Assembly (NCBI RefSeq): GCF_017589465.1
Contig: NZ_JAELYA010000001.1
Coordinates: 62,001-126,000 of the forward strand
Origin: Pseudomonas schmalbachii
GTDB lineage: Bacteria; Pseudomonadota; Gammaproteobacteria; Pseudomonadales; Pseudomonadaceae
Length of the DNA: 64,000 nucleotides
Reading direction: 5' to 3'
A model generated the notes under the pieces. That model made no database searches. It was not told where the DNA came from and saw only the letters and a list, made by a program, of their open reading frames with translations. The translations under genes and the position numbers were made by a program. Below are positions 17,641 to 26,305 of this stretch, one piece after another (position 1 is the stretch's first letter; every line of letters begins with the position of its first letter).

Positions 17641-19146
17641 TTACTGGCCAGGGCCGGCCGGAAGACCGGCCTTGCGGAAGCCATCGACGAAATGTTCGAG
17701 CGTCGCAGCGTCGCGGAATGGCTCCGTCGCGGCCCAGTGGCGGATGGTGAAGTGCGGGTTGCCGACGAGGAAGAGTTCGGCCTCCGCGCGCGCCTCGTCG
17801 AGCCGGCCCAGTTGGGCAAGGCTTGCCGCCAGGAAGCGGCGTGAGCTTGTCCGATATGTCTCGTCCCTGCACAGTGTCTCGACAGCGGCTGCGTATTCGC
17901 CGGCCGCGTATTGCGCCTGGCCGAGCGTCAGGTAGTACCAGCTTGCCGGAAACGGGTTCAGCCGGAACGCCTTGCGAATGTGCTCAAGACCCTCGTCGAT
18001 GCGCCCGGCCAGGACATCGATATCGGATAACGCCGCCCAGGTGTCCGCCTCGTTGGGGTCGAGTTCGATCGCCCTGGCGAACTCCGCATCCGCCTCGGCA
18101 AAGCTGCGCTCATAGGCCAGCAGGTAGGCCAGGACCCAGCGACAGCCCGCATCGTCGGGATCGAGCGCCACCGCCTTGCGCGCCAGCTCCAGGGCGACGT
18201 TGCGGGCAGCTTCCGACGGTCCGCCGCTATGCACCCAGCCCATCCAGTGGTTCATGGCGAGCCAGCGATAGGCCTCGGCGTACTCCGGATCGAGCGCGAC
18301 CGCGCGCGTGAGCATCAGATGCGCTTCCTGCGCCGTCTGCGGCGAATCGTCCATCAGCCTGCGCGCCCGCACGCAGAGGTCGTAAGCCTCGAGACTCCTC
18401 GGCCGATTGCGCGGCGGCGGTGTGCGCAACCGGCCGAGCAGCGCCTCCACGATCCTGCCGGTGACCTCGTCCTGGACGACGAAGATATCGTCCAGGCTGC
18501 GATCGAAGCGTTCCGCCCACAGATGATCGCCGCTCACCGCGTCGACCAGTTGGGCGTTGATGCGCACGCGTCCCGCGGCGCGTCGTGCGCTCCCTTCCAG
18601 CAGGTAGCGCACGCCGAGGTCCTGGGCGATCTCGCGCACATCCATCGCCTTGCCCTTGTAGGCGAAGGCCGAGTTGCGAGCGATGACGAACAGGCCGGAG
18701 ATCCTCGACAGGTCGGTGATCAGGTCTTCGGTCAAGCCATCCGAGAAGGACTCCTGCTCGGGATCGTTGCCGAGATTGACGAAAGGCAGCACGGCTATCG
18801 ACGGTTTGTCGGGCAGCGGCAAAGGTTCTCGCTTCGCGCCAGCGAGCTGTTCGACGGCCCCCGTGAAGCGGTAGCCGACGCGCGGAACCGTGGCGATCCA
18901 CTCCGGCCCCAGCAGCTTGCGCAACTGCGCGATCTGCACGGTGAGATTGCCTTCCTCGACGACCATGCCCGGCCACGCCGCGTCAATCAGCTCGGCCTTG
19001 CCGAGGATTTCGCCGTGCCGCTCGACGAGCGCCGCAAGCAGCTTCAGGGCGCGGTGACCAACGGCAACGGGGACATCGTTCCGCAGGAGTGTCCCGGCGC
19101 CCGGATCGAGCACGAACGGGCCAAAGGCATAGCGTGATCCCTGCAT
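17641..19146 (-). CDS. Winged-helix regulator with TolB-like and TPR domains (CadC/HilA-type)
   Basis: A 501-residue protein in three parts. Residues 1-95 are an OmpR/PhoB-type winged helix (YAFGPFVLDPGAGTLLRND, then LTVQIAQLRKLLGPEWIATV and GYRFTG). Residues 110-240 are the adenylate-cyclase-associated TolB-like domain (PSIAVLPFVNLGNDPEQESF, GVRYLLEGSARRAAGRVRINAQL). Residues 260-490 are tetratricopeptide repeats (AVALDPEYAEAYRWLAM, AIELDPNEADTWAALSD). Unlike CadC, no transmembrane helix separates the DNA-binding and sensor parts, so it should be cytoplasmic. It is divergent from an MFS exporter gene, the likely target. The signal is unknown. Confidence 0.88.
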   Translation of the reverse strand: MQGSRYAFGPFVLDPGAGTLLRNDVPVAVGHRALKLLAALVERHGEILGKAELIDAAWPGMVVEEGNLTVQIAQLRKLLGPEWIATVPRVGYRFTGAVEQLAGAKREPLPLPDKPSIAVLPFVNLGNDPEQESFSDGLTEDLITDLSRISGLFVIARNSAFAYKGKAMDVREIAQDLGVRYLLEGSARRAAGRVRINAQLVDAVSGDHLWAERFDRSLDDIFVVQDEVTGRIVEALLGRLRTPPPRNRPRSLEAYDLCVRARRLMDDSPQTAQEAHLMLTRAVALDPEYAEAYRWLAMNHWMGWVHSGGPSEAARNVALELARKAVALDPDDAGCRWVLAYLLAYERSFAEADAEFARAIELDPNEADTWAALSDIDVLAGRIDEGLEHIRKAFRLNPFPASWYYLTLGQAQYAAGEYAAAVETLCRDETYRTSSRRFLAASLAQLGRLDEARAEAELFLVGNPHFTIRHWAATEPFRDAATLEHFVDGFRKAGLPAGPGQ

Positions 19147-19264
19147 ACGGCCCCCGTTTGGAATTTTTAGGAACTATTTGGGAGAGCTTAAGTACGACGC
19201 TGTTGGTATCCCGCAGGATAGAGCCTTGTTCAAGTCGAGGGCTCCCGGCCCCTCGGAGATTGCC

Positions 19265-20440
19265 ATGAACGATACTAGCCCCCTGTCGGCGGACGTGTCG
19301 CAACAAGATCGGCTGCCATGGGCCGCAATGGCGGGCATCATCGCGACCGTCATGGTGTTCGCCGTGGCGCAGGGGCTGACCTATCCGCTGCTCAGCTTCA
19401 TCCTGGAACGGCAGGGGACGCCGCCCGGCCTGATCGGCCTGTCGGCGGCGATGACGCCGCTGGGATTCATCGTCTCCGCACCCCTCATCCCGGCACTGGC
19501 GCGGCGTGTGGGTGGAGCGCGACTGGCGATCCTCTGTTCGATCCTGGCCGCGCTCACGCTGGTCGCGATTGCCTGGATGCAGGACGTCCGGGCCTGGATG
19601 CCGCTGCGCTTCCTGCTCGGCTTCTTCGCCAATCCGCTTTACGTGATCAGCGAAACCTGGCTCATCTCGATCACGCCCGCGTCACGCCGGGGCCGCATCA
19701 TGGGGCTCTATTCATCGATCGTTTCGGCCGGCTTCGCCATCGGCCCGCTGTCGCTCGGCCTGGTCGGCACGCAGGGTTGGCCGCCGTTCACGGTCGGCAT
19801 CGCGGCCTTCCTCCTCTGCGGCCTGATCGTACTCGCGGTCGTGCCACGCCTGCCGAAGATGCCCCGTGAAGAAGAGGCAACATCGGTCGGCGGCTTCTTC
19901 GCACTGGCGCCGCTGCTGCTGTTCGCGGTTCTTGTCGCAGCGGCCTTCGAGCAGACCCTGGTTTCCCTGTTCGCGGTCTATGGCACCGCGCTCGGCAGCG
20001 CCGAAGAGCGCATCGCCTCGCTCATCACCTGTTTCGTCGCGGGCAATGCCATGCTGCAGATTCTGCTCGGGCGCGTGGCCGAACGGTTTGGCTCGCAGCG
20101 CACCATGCTGTTCTGTGTCCTGGCTTCGCTGGCCGGCTGCCTGCTGCTGTCGCCGGCCTTCGACTCGTGGCTGATCTGGCCGCTCGTGTTCGTCTGGGGC
20201 GGCGCCTCGTTCGGGATCTACACCACGTCGCTGATCCAGCTCGGCGAGCGCTTCACCGGCCAAACCCTGATCGCCGGCAACGCCGCCTTCGCATTCGTAT
20301 GGGGCATCGGCGGCATCGCGGGCTCGCCCGCAACAGGACTGGCGATGCAACTGATAGGGCATCAGGGGCTGCCATCGGCCCTTGGCATGCTGTGCTGTGT
20401 GCTGGCTGTGTTTCTGATGATGGGGAGACGGTGGGGCTGA
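19265..20440 (+). CDS. MFS transporter, YcaD/UMF type
   Basis: A 391-residue protein with 12 predicted membrane segments and major-facilitator features: a charged loop ALARRVGGARLA between helices 2 and 3 and the segment LLGFFANPLYVISETWLI, typical of the small YcaD-like MFS group. The start ATG at 19265 precedes a short polar N terminus (MNDTSPLSADVSQQDRL). The divergent winged-helix/TPR regulator 119 bp away suggests regulated expression. The substrate is unknown; export of a drug or metabolite is typical for the superfamily. Confidence 0.85.
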   Translation: MNDTSPLSADVSQQDRLPWAAMAGIIATVMVFAVAQGLTYPLLSFILERQGTPPGLIGLSAAMTPLGFIVSAPLIPALARRVGGARLAILCSILAALTLVAIAWMQDVRAWMPLRFLLGFFANPLYVISETWLISITPASRRGRIMGLYSSIVSAGFAIGPLSLGLVGTQGWPPFTVGIAAFLLCGLIVLAVVPRLPKMPREEEATSVGGFFALAPLLLFAVLVAAAFEQTLVSLFAVYGTALGSAEERIASLITCFVAGNAMLQILLGRVAERFGSQRTMLFCVLASLAGCLLLSPAFDSWLIWPLVFVWGGASFGIYTTSLIQLGERFTGQTLIAGNAAFAFVWGIGGIAGSPATGLAMQLIGHQGLPSALGMLCCVLAVFLMMGRRWG

Positions 20441-20715
20441 TTGCGGCACTTGCCTCGTGAGGGCGGCGGTATCGAAGTGGATGGCACGCCTCGACCCGGT
20501 AGCGGACGGAGGAGGGGAGTTCTCTTCCGGGCGACAGAGGCAAGACCGGGGAGCCGGCTACATATGGCGCAGCCGCCCCCGGCGGGCCGAATCCGCCTGA
20601 TCAAACTTCCAGCGTCCATTCTCGAAGACTCGTGTGTCGGCCCATGCCTCTAGGTTGCGCTATAAAGGCTTTCAGAACTGAACAACCATTCGATTCAGTA
20701 ACGAGGAAGGAACCT

Positions 20716-22074
20716 ATGCCCTTAAGCGACTATTGGAACGGCCCAGCGCACCGGCAGCGGGCGGATGACCTGGACATCCAGCTTACGGACCTTCAGGCGC
20801 GCTATGCGCAGTTGCAAGCGCTCAATAGGAAGATCGGCGCCATGGACGCCCTGGAAGTACAGAGGCTGATTGAGCAAGAGAAAGGGAAGCTTGCTGCTGT
20901 CCGCCAGGAAACTCAGCGCGCCGAGCAGGAGGTGACAGCGCTCGCGCAGCGCTCCTCTGATTTACAAGGGCAGATCCTCGTATGGGAGGAGACGTTACTT
21001 CTGGAGAGCTTTGCGCTCTATGAGCCCAAGTTCAAGCTGAATGCCAGCCATGAATACAAGTCCCGACTGGACAGTGTCCGTGAGCGACAGAAGGCGATGA
21101 TCAAGAGCGGAGAGGCTGCCACTGGGAACATGGACTGGACGGTCAATGGCAGTAAGCCGCAAGGGCGCAAGCTCGTAAACGACATGATCAAGCTGGTGAT
21201 CCGGTCGTTCAATAACGAAGCAGATTACTGCGTGGACAACGTAAAGTTCGATAACGTCGAGTTGGGCGAGAAGCGAATTCTCAAGTCGTTCGAAACCTGC
21301 AACCGCCTCGGCAAGATCATGGACGTGGAGATATCGCGCAGATACCTGAGCCTCAAGCTTGATGAGTTGCACCTTGCCCACGAGTTTCAGATCAAGAAGC
21401 AAGAGGAAAAGGAAGAAGCCAAGCGCGCCCGGGAAGAGCTGCGTGAACAACAAAAGCTTGAGCAGGAAATTCGCGCAGCCCGGGAGAAGATCGCCAAGGA
21501 ACGCAAACACTTCGCAACCGCTATGCGTGACCTCCAGGCTCGCCTGGACAAGGCAGAGTCCGAAGAGGAGCGCACCCTCCTTTTGGCGAAGCTGGCTGAG
21601 GTTGAAGCGGGCCGGGCCGAGCTGGAGAGTGAAGAGAAGCTCATCGACTATCGCGAACAGAATGCCAAGGCCGGCTATGTGTATGTGATCTCCAACATAG
21701 GGGCATTCGGGGAGGGGGTTTACAAGATCGGCATGACCCGCCGCCTGGAGCCGATGGACCGCGTCGATGAGCTGGGTGACGCGTCGGTGCCGTTCTGGTT
21801 TGACGTGCATGCGATGGTCTTCTCTGACAACGCCCCAGCGCTGGAAGCGAAGCTGCACGAACGCTTTGCCAAAGGTCGCCTAAATAAGGTCAACGGGCGC
21901 AAGGAGTTCTTCCGTGCGGATATTGCTGAGATCGAGTCGGTCATTCGAGAAAACTACGACGCTGCCGTCGAGGTCACCCACGAAGCGCCAGCCGAGCAGT
22001 ATCGCGAAAGCCTGCGCATGGAATTGCCCAAGGCCGCAATTCAGCAATCAGAACGAGTTGCGGCACAGCGCTAG
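20716..22074 (+). CDS. DUF4041 / T5orf172 GIY-YIG-like protein with long coiled coils
   Basis: A 452-residue protein of the type found in phages and mobile islands. Residues 20-85 are a predicted coiled coil, about 95-225 resemble DUF4041 (ESFALYEPKF, NMDWTVNGSKPQGRKLV, KSFETCNRLGKIMDVEIS), 225-310 are a second, highly charged coiled coil, and 321-405 form a T5orf172/Mug113 module of the GIY-YIG nuclease superfamily (YVYVISN, YKIGMTRR, RVDELGDASVPFWFDVHAMV, LHERF, GRKEFFR). The start at 20716 has AGGAAGG upstream. Composition is lower in GC than the core genes. DNA cleavage or binding is inferred from the GIY-YIG fold. Homologues are often seen in defence or prophage contexts but a role has not been settled to my knowledge. 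Confidence 0.85.
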   Translation: MPLSDYWNGPAHRQRADDLDIQLTDLQARYAQLQALNRKIGAMDALEVQRLIEQEKGKLAAVRQETQRAEQEVTALAQRSSDLQGQILVWEETLLLESFALYEPKFKLNASHEYKSRLDSVRERQKAMIKSGEAATGNMDWTVNGSKPQGRKLVNDMIKLVIRSFNNEADYCVDNVKFDNVELGEKRILKSFETCNRLGKIMDVEISRRYLSLKLDELHLAHEFQIKKQEEKEEAKRAREELREQQKLEQEIRAAREKIAKERKHFATAMRDLQARLDKAESEEERTLLLAKLAEVEAGRAELESEEKLIDYREQNAKAGYVYVISNIGAFGEGVYKIGMTRRLEPMDRVDELGDASVPFWFDVHAMVFSDNAPALEAKLHERFAKGRLNKVNGRKEFFRADIAEIESVIRENYDAAVEVTHEAPAEQYRESLRMELPKAAIQQSERVAAQR

Positions 22075-22192
22075 CATTACCGATTGGATGCCCGCGAATA
22101 GGCTTCGGTTTCTAGAGGCCTATCTACCTCAAGGAAAATAGGCGAAACGTCCGCTTCTGGCCGGGTGCCGCTCGTCACGAACGGCTGCAACC

Positions 22193-22377
22193 GGCCGATT
22201 CTGTTGAAAAAGTCGGTGTACTCTAAGTTCGCTCGTGGAAGACCGAAAAGCACCCGATCACAGCATTGCTACGCGAAATCTGGAGCAATTAAGCGCCGGC
22301 ATTGCTTTAGATTTCAACGTACGGCGTGTTCTTTCGCTGGCCGAAGTTTAAGAGGGAGTTTTTCAACAGAATCGGCC
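22193..22377. mobile_element. MITE-like 185-bp element with 19-bp terminal inverted repeats
   Basis: Perfect 19-bp inverted ends (GGCCGATTCTGTTGAAAAA at 22193-22211 and its complement at 22359-22377) bracket 185 bp that encode nothing convincing. The core TTCTGTTGAAAAA is the kind of end seen on insertion-sequence relatives in Pseudomonas (inference). No transposase is present and no target-site duplication is obvious. Just upstream (about 22151-22192) is a CGCTTCTGGCC...CGGCTGCAACC repeat that recurs in similar form near 46210-46262. Confidence 0.65.
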
Positions 22378-22661
22378 AAGAGTTGTCATTCGCCGAGGTC
22401 ACTCTTGCCCGAAACAGTCGCTCACCAATGGCATCTCTGTCCTAATGCCGACCTTGTGCCCGCGGGCGCCGACGGTGGGAGGCACGCGCGGGGTGCACTG
22501 AGCTTGGTCTGTAGGGCTCGTGGTTACAAGGTGTTGGGCTGGTAAGAGCAGTCTGCTGAGACGCTGATGGCGTCGTCATTCTTTGTGTTTTTCCAGCTAC
22601 TCCGTACAAAGTGGGCTAATTAGCTGAATACTAAGTATTTGGACCGTATTTCTCTCAGGAT
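22378..22661. other. Gap between the inverted-repeat element and the AT-rich gene block
   Basis: No gene was recognised. The sequence changes here from GC-rich on the left to AT-rich from about 22560 onward, so a junction of the AT-rich segment lies in this gap. No tRNA or direct-repeat attachment site was visible. Confidence 0.4.
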
Positions 22662-24335
22662 CTATTCGGAAGCCAATAGCCATGCAGGTGCGAGTGCCTC
22701 TGGAGATACCTTGCTCCGCCGGCGAAGAAATATCTTCAATAGCCAAAACATTATTGCGATATAGATTGTATTTTGAATTATTCCGCTAATTGCCATGGGT
22801 AGTAGAGGTATTCCAAGTGATTCTAGCCTCCCGCTAAGTTCTGGCGTTCTTGTAAGATAAATAGAAAAAGCCACTCCAATATTGAATCCAAACACACCAA
22901 TTATGTGGCCTACAATGAACAGTGATTTCGGCTTCCGCCTCCCCTCGGAACGCGATATTCCGAACCTGGTAGATATAAAGACGAAGTAAGCTGAAATTAA
23001 CATTGCAGGCAGAAAGAATAGAGCGCTTCTAATTGATTCTGCTAGTTCTGTGGCGGTGATGGCGCTGAAGAGTTCTTCGGGCCAAAAAAATTCTCCAGCA
23101 AGAACTCCAAGCGTAGAGAAGCAAGATATATGTATGAATCGTTTGGTGATTGTTCCCCAGCCGCTTTTTTTAAGCCACTCTCCTGCGGAAAATTTTTGTA
23201 CCATCTTAGACCAAATTACAGCGGAGTATATTAGTCCTGCCAACAGAATGGGGGAGACCATCAGGATCGAGCTTAAATTGTCCGACCAGTCCGCTTCGCT
23301 AGGGCTATGTCCACTGATTGCGAAAAATGGGAGTTCGATAATAAGCAATGTGATCTGAAGTATTGTGTATACGGCGTATGAGGTAAGGAAGGCGTCCAGT
23401 CCGGATATTTCAAAGGCTGTTTTTTCTGGGTGGAGAATGAAGCTTGCTCGTTTTAATAGATCTGGATGTTTTTTGAAGAGAGGAGGGATTGTTTTTTTGG
23501 AGATGCTCTTGCTGTTCTCAAATATGGATATAAGGGTTTTTTGTGCTCCATTAACGCTTGCTGTCCAGTCGGCGTGATGTTCCCTTGCTCTGAGTATTGA
23601 ACAGTACTCAATGGCTAGTATTAATTGCATGAATAGGAATGGAACGACATTTGAAAGGAAGCGGGGAATATTCTGAAGGTGCCACAGGATAAACCACCTG
23701 TAGTTTCCTGCGTCAAAGTGCACGAGTATCTCGGGGTAGACGTCGATGAAATCAACTATGTAGCTAAGCCCACGGAACAATATGATCGGTACTGTAGCGA
23801 TTACTGCAACCCAAAAGAGACATCTGGAATAATAACCTTTGAAGATGTCTCCGTTTCTAACATGCGCTAATTCATGAAGTATTATTGCTTCGAATTTTTC
23901 TGGATTGCGAGCACTCATTAGAATTAGCCCGCCATCCATCTTTAATATTTTTTGAGGGCCTAGTCCAAACACTTTTGCAGCCTGCCGCCTATAGTTCTCA
24001 GACACAAAGATCCTCGGGGCTTGGCACTCCATTTTTTCTGCTAGATTGTTAACGGCGCTCCGTACGTTAGAAGGGGGATTTGGATCGATCTCCTTTAGGT
24101 CTTCTTTCTTTATTATCGCTCTGGGGTGTAGCATATAAATTAGGTATGCCAGCAAGTAAATGTATGCGCTTACTAGTGCTGACACATACACGTCGTTAAT
24201 CTGTGAGAATGGGGGCGGCAGAAAATTCGCATACCAATCACCAAGAATCCAGGCTTGAGCTCCTGCGGTCAGGATGAAGACTGAGAATCTTTGATTTGTT
24301 CCGCTTGGGTATACGTCAGGGCTCAAAACAGCCAT
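22662..24335 (-). CDS. Membrane-embedded M48-family zinc metalloprotease
   Basis: A 557-residue protein with two N-terminal hydrophobic segments, then an M48 (HtpX/Ste24-type) peptidase domain: HELAHVRNGD with the HExxH at residues 154-158, and REHHAD with the third zinc ligand E252. The C-terminal 240 residues contain at least six more hydrophobic segments (for example TSYAVYTILQITLLIIELPF), far more than in HtpX (about 290 residues), so this is an enlarged member. The active site should face the cytoplasm by analogy with HtpX. Codon use and base composition are strongly AT-biased compared with the flanks, a sign of transfer. The start ATG at 24335 has AGGA about 9 nt upstream. A small gene ends 19 nt upstream and is likely co-transcribed. 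Substrate unknown. Confidence 0.85.
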   Translation of the reverse strand: MAVLSPDVYPSGTNQRFSVFILTAGAQAWILGDWYANFLPPPFSQINDVYVSALVSAYIYLLAYLIYMLHPRAIIKKEDLKEIDPNPPSNVRSAVNNLAEKMECQAPRIFVSENYRRQAAKVFGLGPQKILKMDGGLILMSARNPEKFEAIILHELAHVRNGDIFKGYYSRCLFWVAVIATVPIILFRGLSYIVDFIDVYPEILVHFDAGNYRWFILWHLQNIPRFLSNVVPFLFMQLILAIEYCSILRAREHHADWTASVNGAQKTLISIFENSKSISKKTIPPLFKKHPDLLKRASFILHPEKTAFEISGLDAFLTSYAVYTILQITLLIIELPFFAISGHSPSEADWSDNLSSILMVSPILLAGLIYSAVIWSKMVQKFSAGEWLKKSGWGTITKRFIHISCFSTLGVLAGEFFWPEELFSAITATELAESIRSALFFLPAMLISAYFVFISTRFGISRSEGRRKPKSLFIVGHIIGVFGFNIGVAFSIYLTRTPELSGRLESLGIPLLPMAISGIIQNTIYIAIMFWLLKIFLRRRSKVSPEALAPAWLLASE

Positions 24336-24354
24336 GGCATTGTCCTGTATTTAT

Positions 24355-24801
24355 CTAAAGGACTTTATCTATGAAGTTCGAAGAAAGCCTCACTGCCAAA
24401 TCGGTTTTTATTCCAGCCTCCGATGCGGCGGAAAGCAATGCTTTTATTAGGGTTTCCTTTTGTTCGGGGGTTAAATTATCGGCTATTTCAGGATTTTCCG
24501 AAAATCGGCCTCGGATCCAGTTTTTGTATTTTTCCTTTAAAACATCTCCCCCTGCTTCGCTCATTATCTCAAGCACGAAATTCATGGCTACGCTTGCCAT
24601 CATCATAGCAATTGGGGTTATTGCTGGAACAACTTCAGTCACACCGAATGCGAATGCATCATCGTCATCCAGAAAATCATTGCTTGATTGTTTTTTTAAT
24701 TCTTCAAAATAGCCGATCTCTTCAGGTGCATGCAGTTCTACCAAACCCTTTGCCAAGGACTCTACTGCTCTCTTATTGTCGTTTTCCATGGCTTCTCTCA
24801 T
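24355..24801 (-). CDS. Small partner protein upstream of the M48 protease, unknown family
   Basis: A 148-residue protein from an ATG at 24801. A TTG at 24822 and a second ATG at 24789 are alternative starts; none has a strong ribosome binding site. Residues 1-55 are helical and acidic (ending in SSNDFLDDDDAFAFG), followed by one hydrophobic stretch (VVPAITPIAMMMASVAMNFV) that could be a membrane helix, then a charged C-terminal part (KEKYKNWIRGRF, LTPEQKETLIKALLSAASEA). It ends 19 nt before the M48 gene on the same strand and shares its low GC content, so the two look like a functional pair. No family was recognised. It might be a substrate, adaptor or inhibitor of the protease (inference). 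Confidence 0.7.
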   Translation of the reverse strand: MREAMENDNKRAVESLAKGLVELHAPEEIGYFEELKKQSSNDFLDDDDAFAFGVTEVVPAITPIAMMMASVAMNFVLEIMSEAGGDVLKEKYKNWIRGRFSENPEIADNLTPEQKETLIKALLSAASEAGIKTDLAVRLSSNFIDKVL

Positions 24802-25001
24802 GCCGGTTAGAAGGGTTGGCAAGTTAGAATCTAGACAGAGTTGAGCATTAATGACAAAGGTTTCTTAGAATAAATCAGAATATTGGAAATCCCCCTTATT
24901 CAATCAATTTCAAGAGGGATAGAGATGCGGCCTGGGTCTGATGAAGACTCGGAGAGCACTCTCTTCATGGGCACTTCTCGTGTGTATGCTTAGGTGCGTG
25001 A

Positions 25002-25418
25002 TTACTTTACTGACTTCATTACACCCATGAACTGCCATTCTTCATTTCCGACTTGGTAGTAGAGCCACTGTTTTTCGCAGTCCCTATCTGCGATAAAAAT
25101 TTTAAAGTTTGGTGCATCCTCGCGTTCAACTATGGTTGCTTTACATCTCCCGAAGTTTGTTCGTCTTATTTCTTTAAATTTTGTGAAATTCCTTCCGTGT
25201 GGAAGAGTCTCCCTCCAAATACCTTTCCCAATTTGTGACCAGGAGCGTTCACCGGCAAATTCACCATGAGGGTAATCGAATGTGAAGCTTTCGGGGCTCC
25301 CTGTAAGTTTTACGGGTTTAGGTTGCATGAATGCCAACACAAGGGGGATAGAGAGGGCGATTATCCCGCCTGCACCGCCAAGCCCTGCGAGCAATAGGAT
25401 AAAGTCATCTTTCTTCAT
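25002..25418 (-). CDS. Small membrane-anchored protein, unknown family
   Basis: A 138-residue protein with a single N-terminal hydrophobic segment (FILLLAGLGGAGGIIALSIP, then LVLAFM) and a roughly 105-residue soluble part with four aromatic-rich strands (WSQIGKGIWRET, KQWLYYQVGNEEWQFMG) and two cysteines. The topology suggests an inner-membrane anchor with a small beta-rich domain outside. The ATG at 25418 follows GGGAG at a 10-nt distance. The gene is AT-rich like its neighbours and sits between the M48 pair and another two-helix membrane protein. No family recognised. Confidence 0.68.
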   Translation of the reverse strand: MKKDDFILLLAGLGGAGGIIALSIPLVLAFMQPKPVKLTGSPESFTFDYPHGEFAGERSWSQIGKGIWRETLPHGRNFTKFKEIRRTNFGRCKATIVEREDAPNFKIFIADRDCEKQWLYYQVGNEEWQFMGVMKSVK

Positions 25419-25587
25419 TTTAATCAGTCTCCCTAGCGCGGTGTGATGGGTTCCAAGTTAAATTATCCTATGAAAGATATTTCTTAACTGGGCAAGCGGT
25501 TATTCATGTAGTCATGATGTATATTTTCTGCTTTTGGATCAGGTCTAGAATATCAGAAAATGCTGAAAAATATTCTCTGAACCCACC

Positions 25588-26220
25588 TTAGCTACCCTTG
25601 GCTATGAAACTCCCCAAGAGAGGTGTGCTTTCTAATGGTATATTTTGTCCTAGACTGAAGGTGGAAGGTGTTCTCTCGAATTCGTCTATGAATCTGTTAA
25701 GGGGGTTCTTTATAGTCAATATTTGAGGGAGAAGAATTTTTTGTTCGGGTAATTCTATTTTTATGACCTTGGGTTCACGAGCCAGAGACTCTAAGGAGAG
25801 TTGCGTGGTGTTGATGGGGTCGAATTGCTCTTGGCAGGATTCATAAGAAATTGTTTTGCTATGCTGGTTGCTGTCGTCGCAGGCCGACGACTTGCATTTT
25901 TCACGTATATTTCTTCTGATCTTTTTGGTTCGAGAGTAAGCGTCAATCAATCTACACAAGGCAGCCTTTCTTGACTCATTTAGTGCTGTGCGACGTGACT
26001 GGCAACAGGTGTATGTCTGAATAATAACTCCACCTGCAATGCCAAAAAAGATAACCTGAATTTCAAATTCGAGAGTTTTGTAGCGTAGACCTTTAAAGCC
26101 CTTTTCTTTACTGGGCAAAAATGATGTAGAAAGCAGTCCGGCGAACAATAGTAGAAGTGTAATGACTAGTGTCATCCGCTTGGCAATGCTGCCTTTAGCA
26201 ACTGTGCGGCCGTTGTCCAT
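25588..26220 (-). CDS. Two-helix membrane protein, unknown family
   Basis: A 210-residue protein with two hydrophobic segments near the N terminus (MTLVITLLLLFAGLLS and FEIQVIFFGIAGGVIIQTYT), followed by a basic stretch (ESRKAALCRLIDAYSRTKKI) and a polar tail rich in Ser/Thr/Pro. The ATG at 26220 is preceded by GGGGAG with good spacing. It is the first of the AT-rich minus-strand genes and lies 86 bp from the truncated agmatine deiminase, so the island boundary falls immediately to its right. No enzymatic motif was seen and no family was recognised. Confidence 0.68.
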   Translation of the reverse strand: MDNGRTVAKGSIAKRMTLVITLLLLFAGLLSTSFLPSKEKGFKGLRYKTLEFEIQVIFFGIAGGVIIQTYTCCQSRRTALNESRKAALCRLIDAYSRTKKIRRNIREKCKSSACDDSNQHSKTISYESCQEQFDPINTTQLSLESLAREPKVIKIELPEQKILLPQILTIKNPLNRFIDEFERTPSTFSLGQNIPLESTPLLGSFIAKGS

Positions 26221-26305
26221 GGCTACTCCCCTTTAGGTCCATGTGTCTGGAGGCTGTTGATCAATATAGCCATTTTGTGGCAATGAGCCGGTTTGAGACG
26301 TCGGC

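Noticed and set aside
20461-20489. A stretch encoding EGGGIEVDG, identical to a motif of the agmatine deiminase remnant at 26608
   Set aside because: Only about 15 consecutive bases match, which is expected by chance in a window of this size; the flanking translation has no deiminase resemblance.
22193-22377. CRISPR or attachment-site origin for the inverted repeat element
   Set aside because: There is one pair of inverted ends, not spaced direct repeats, and no tRNA or integrase gene is nearby.
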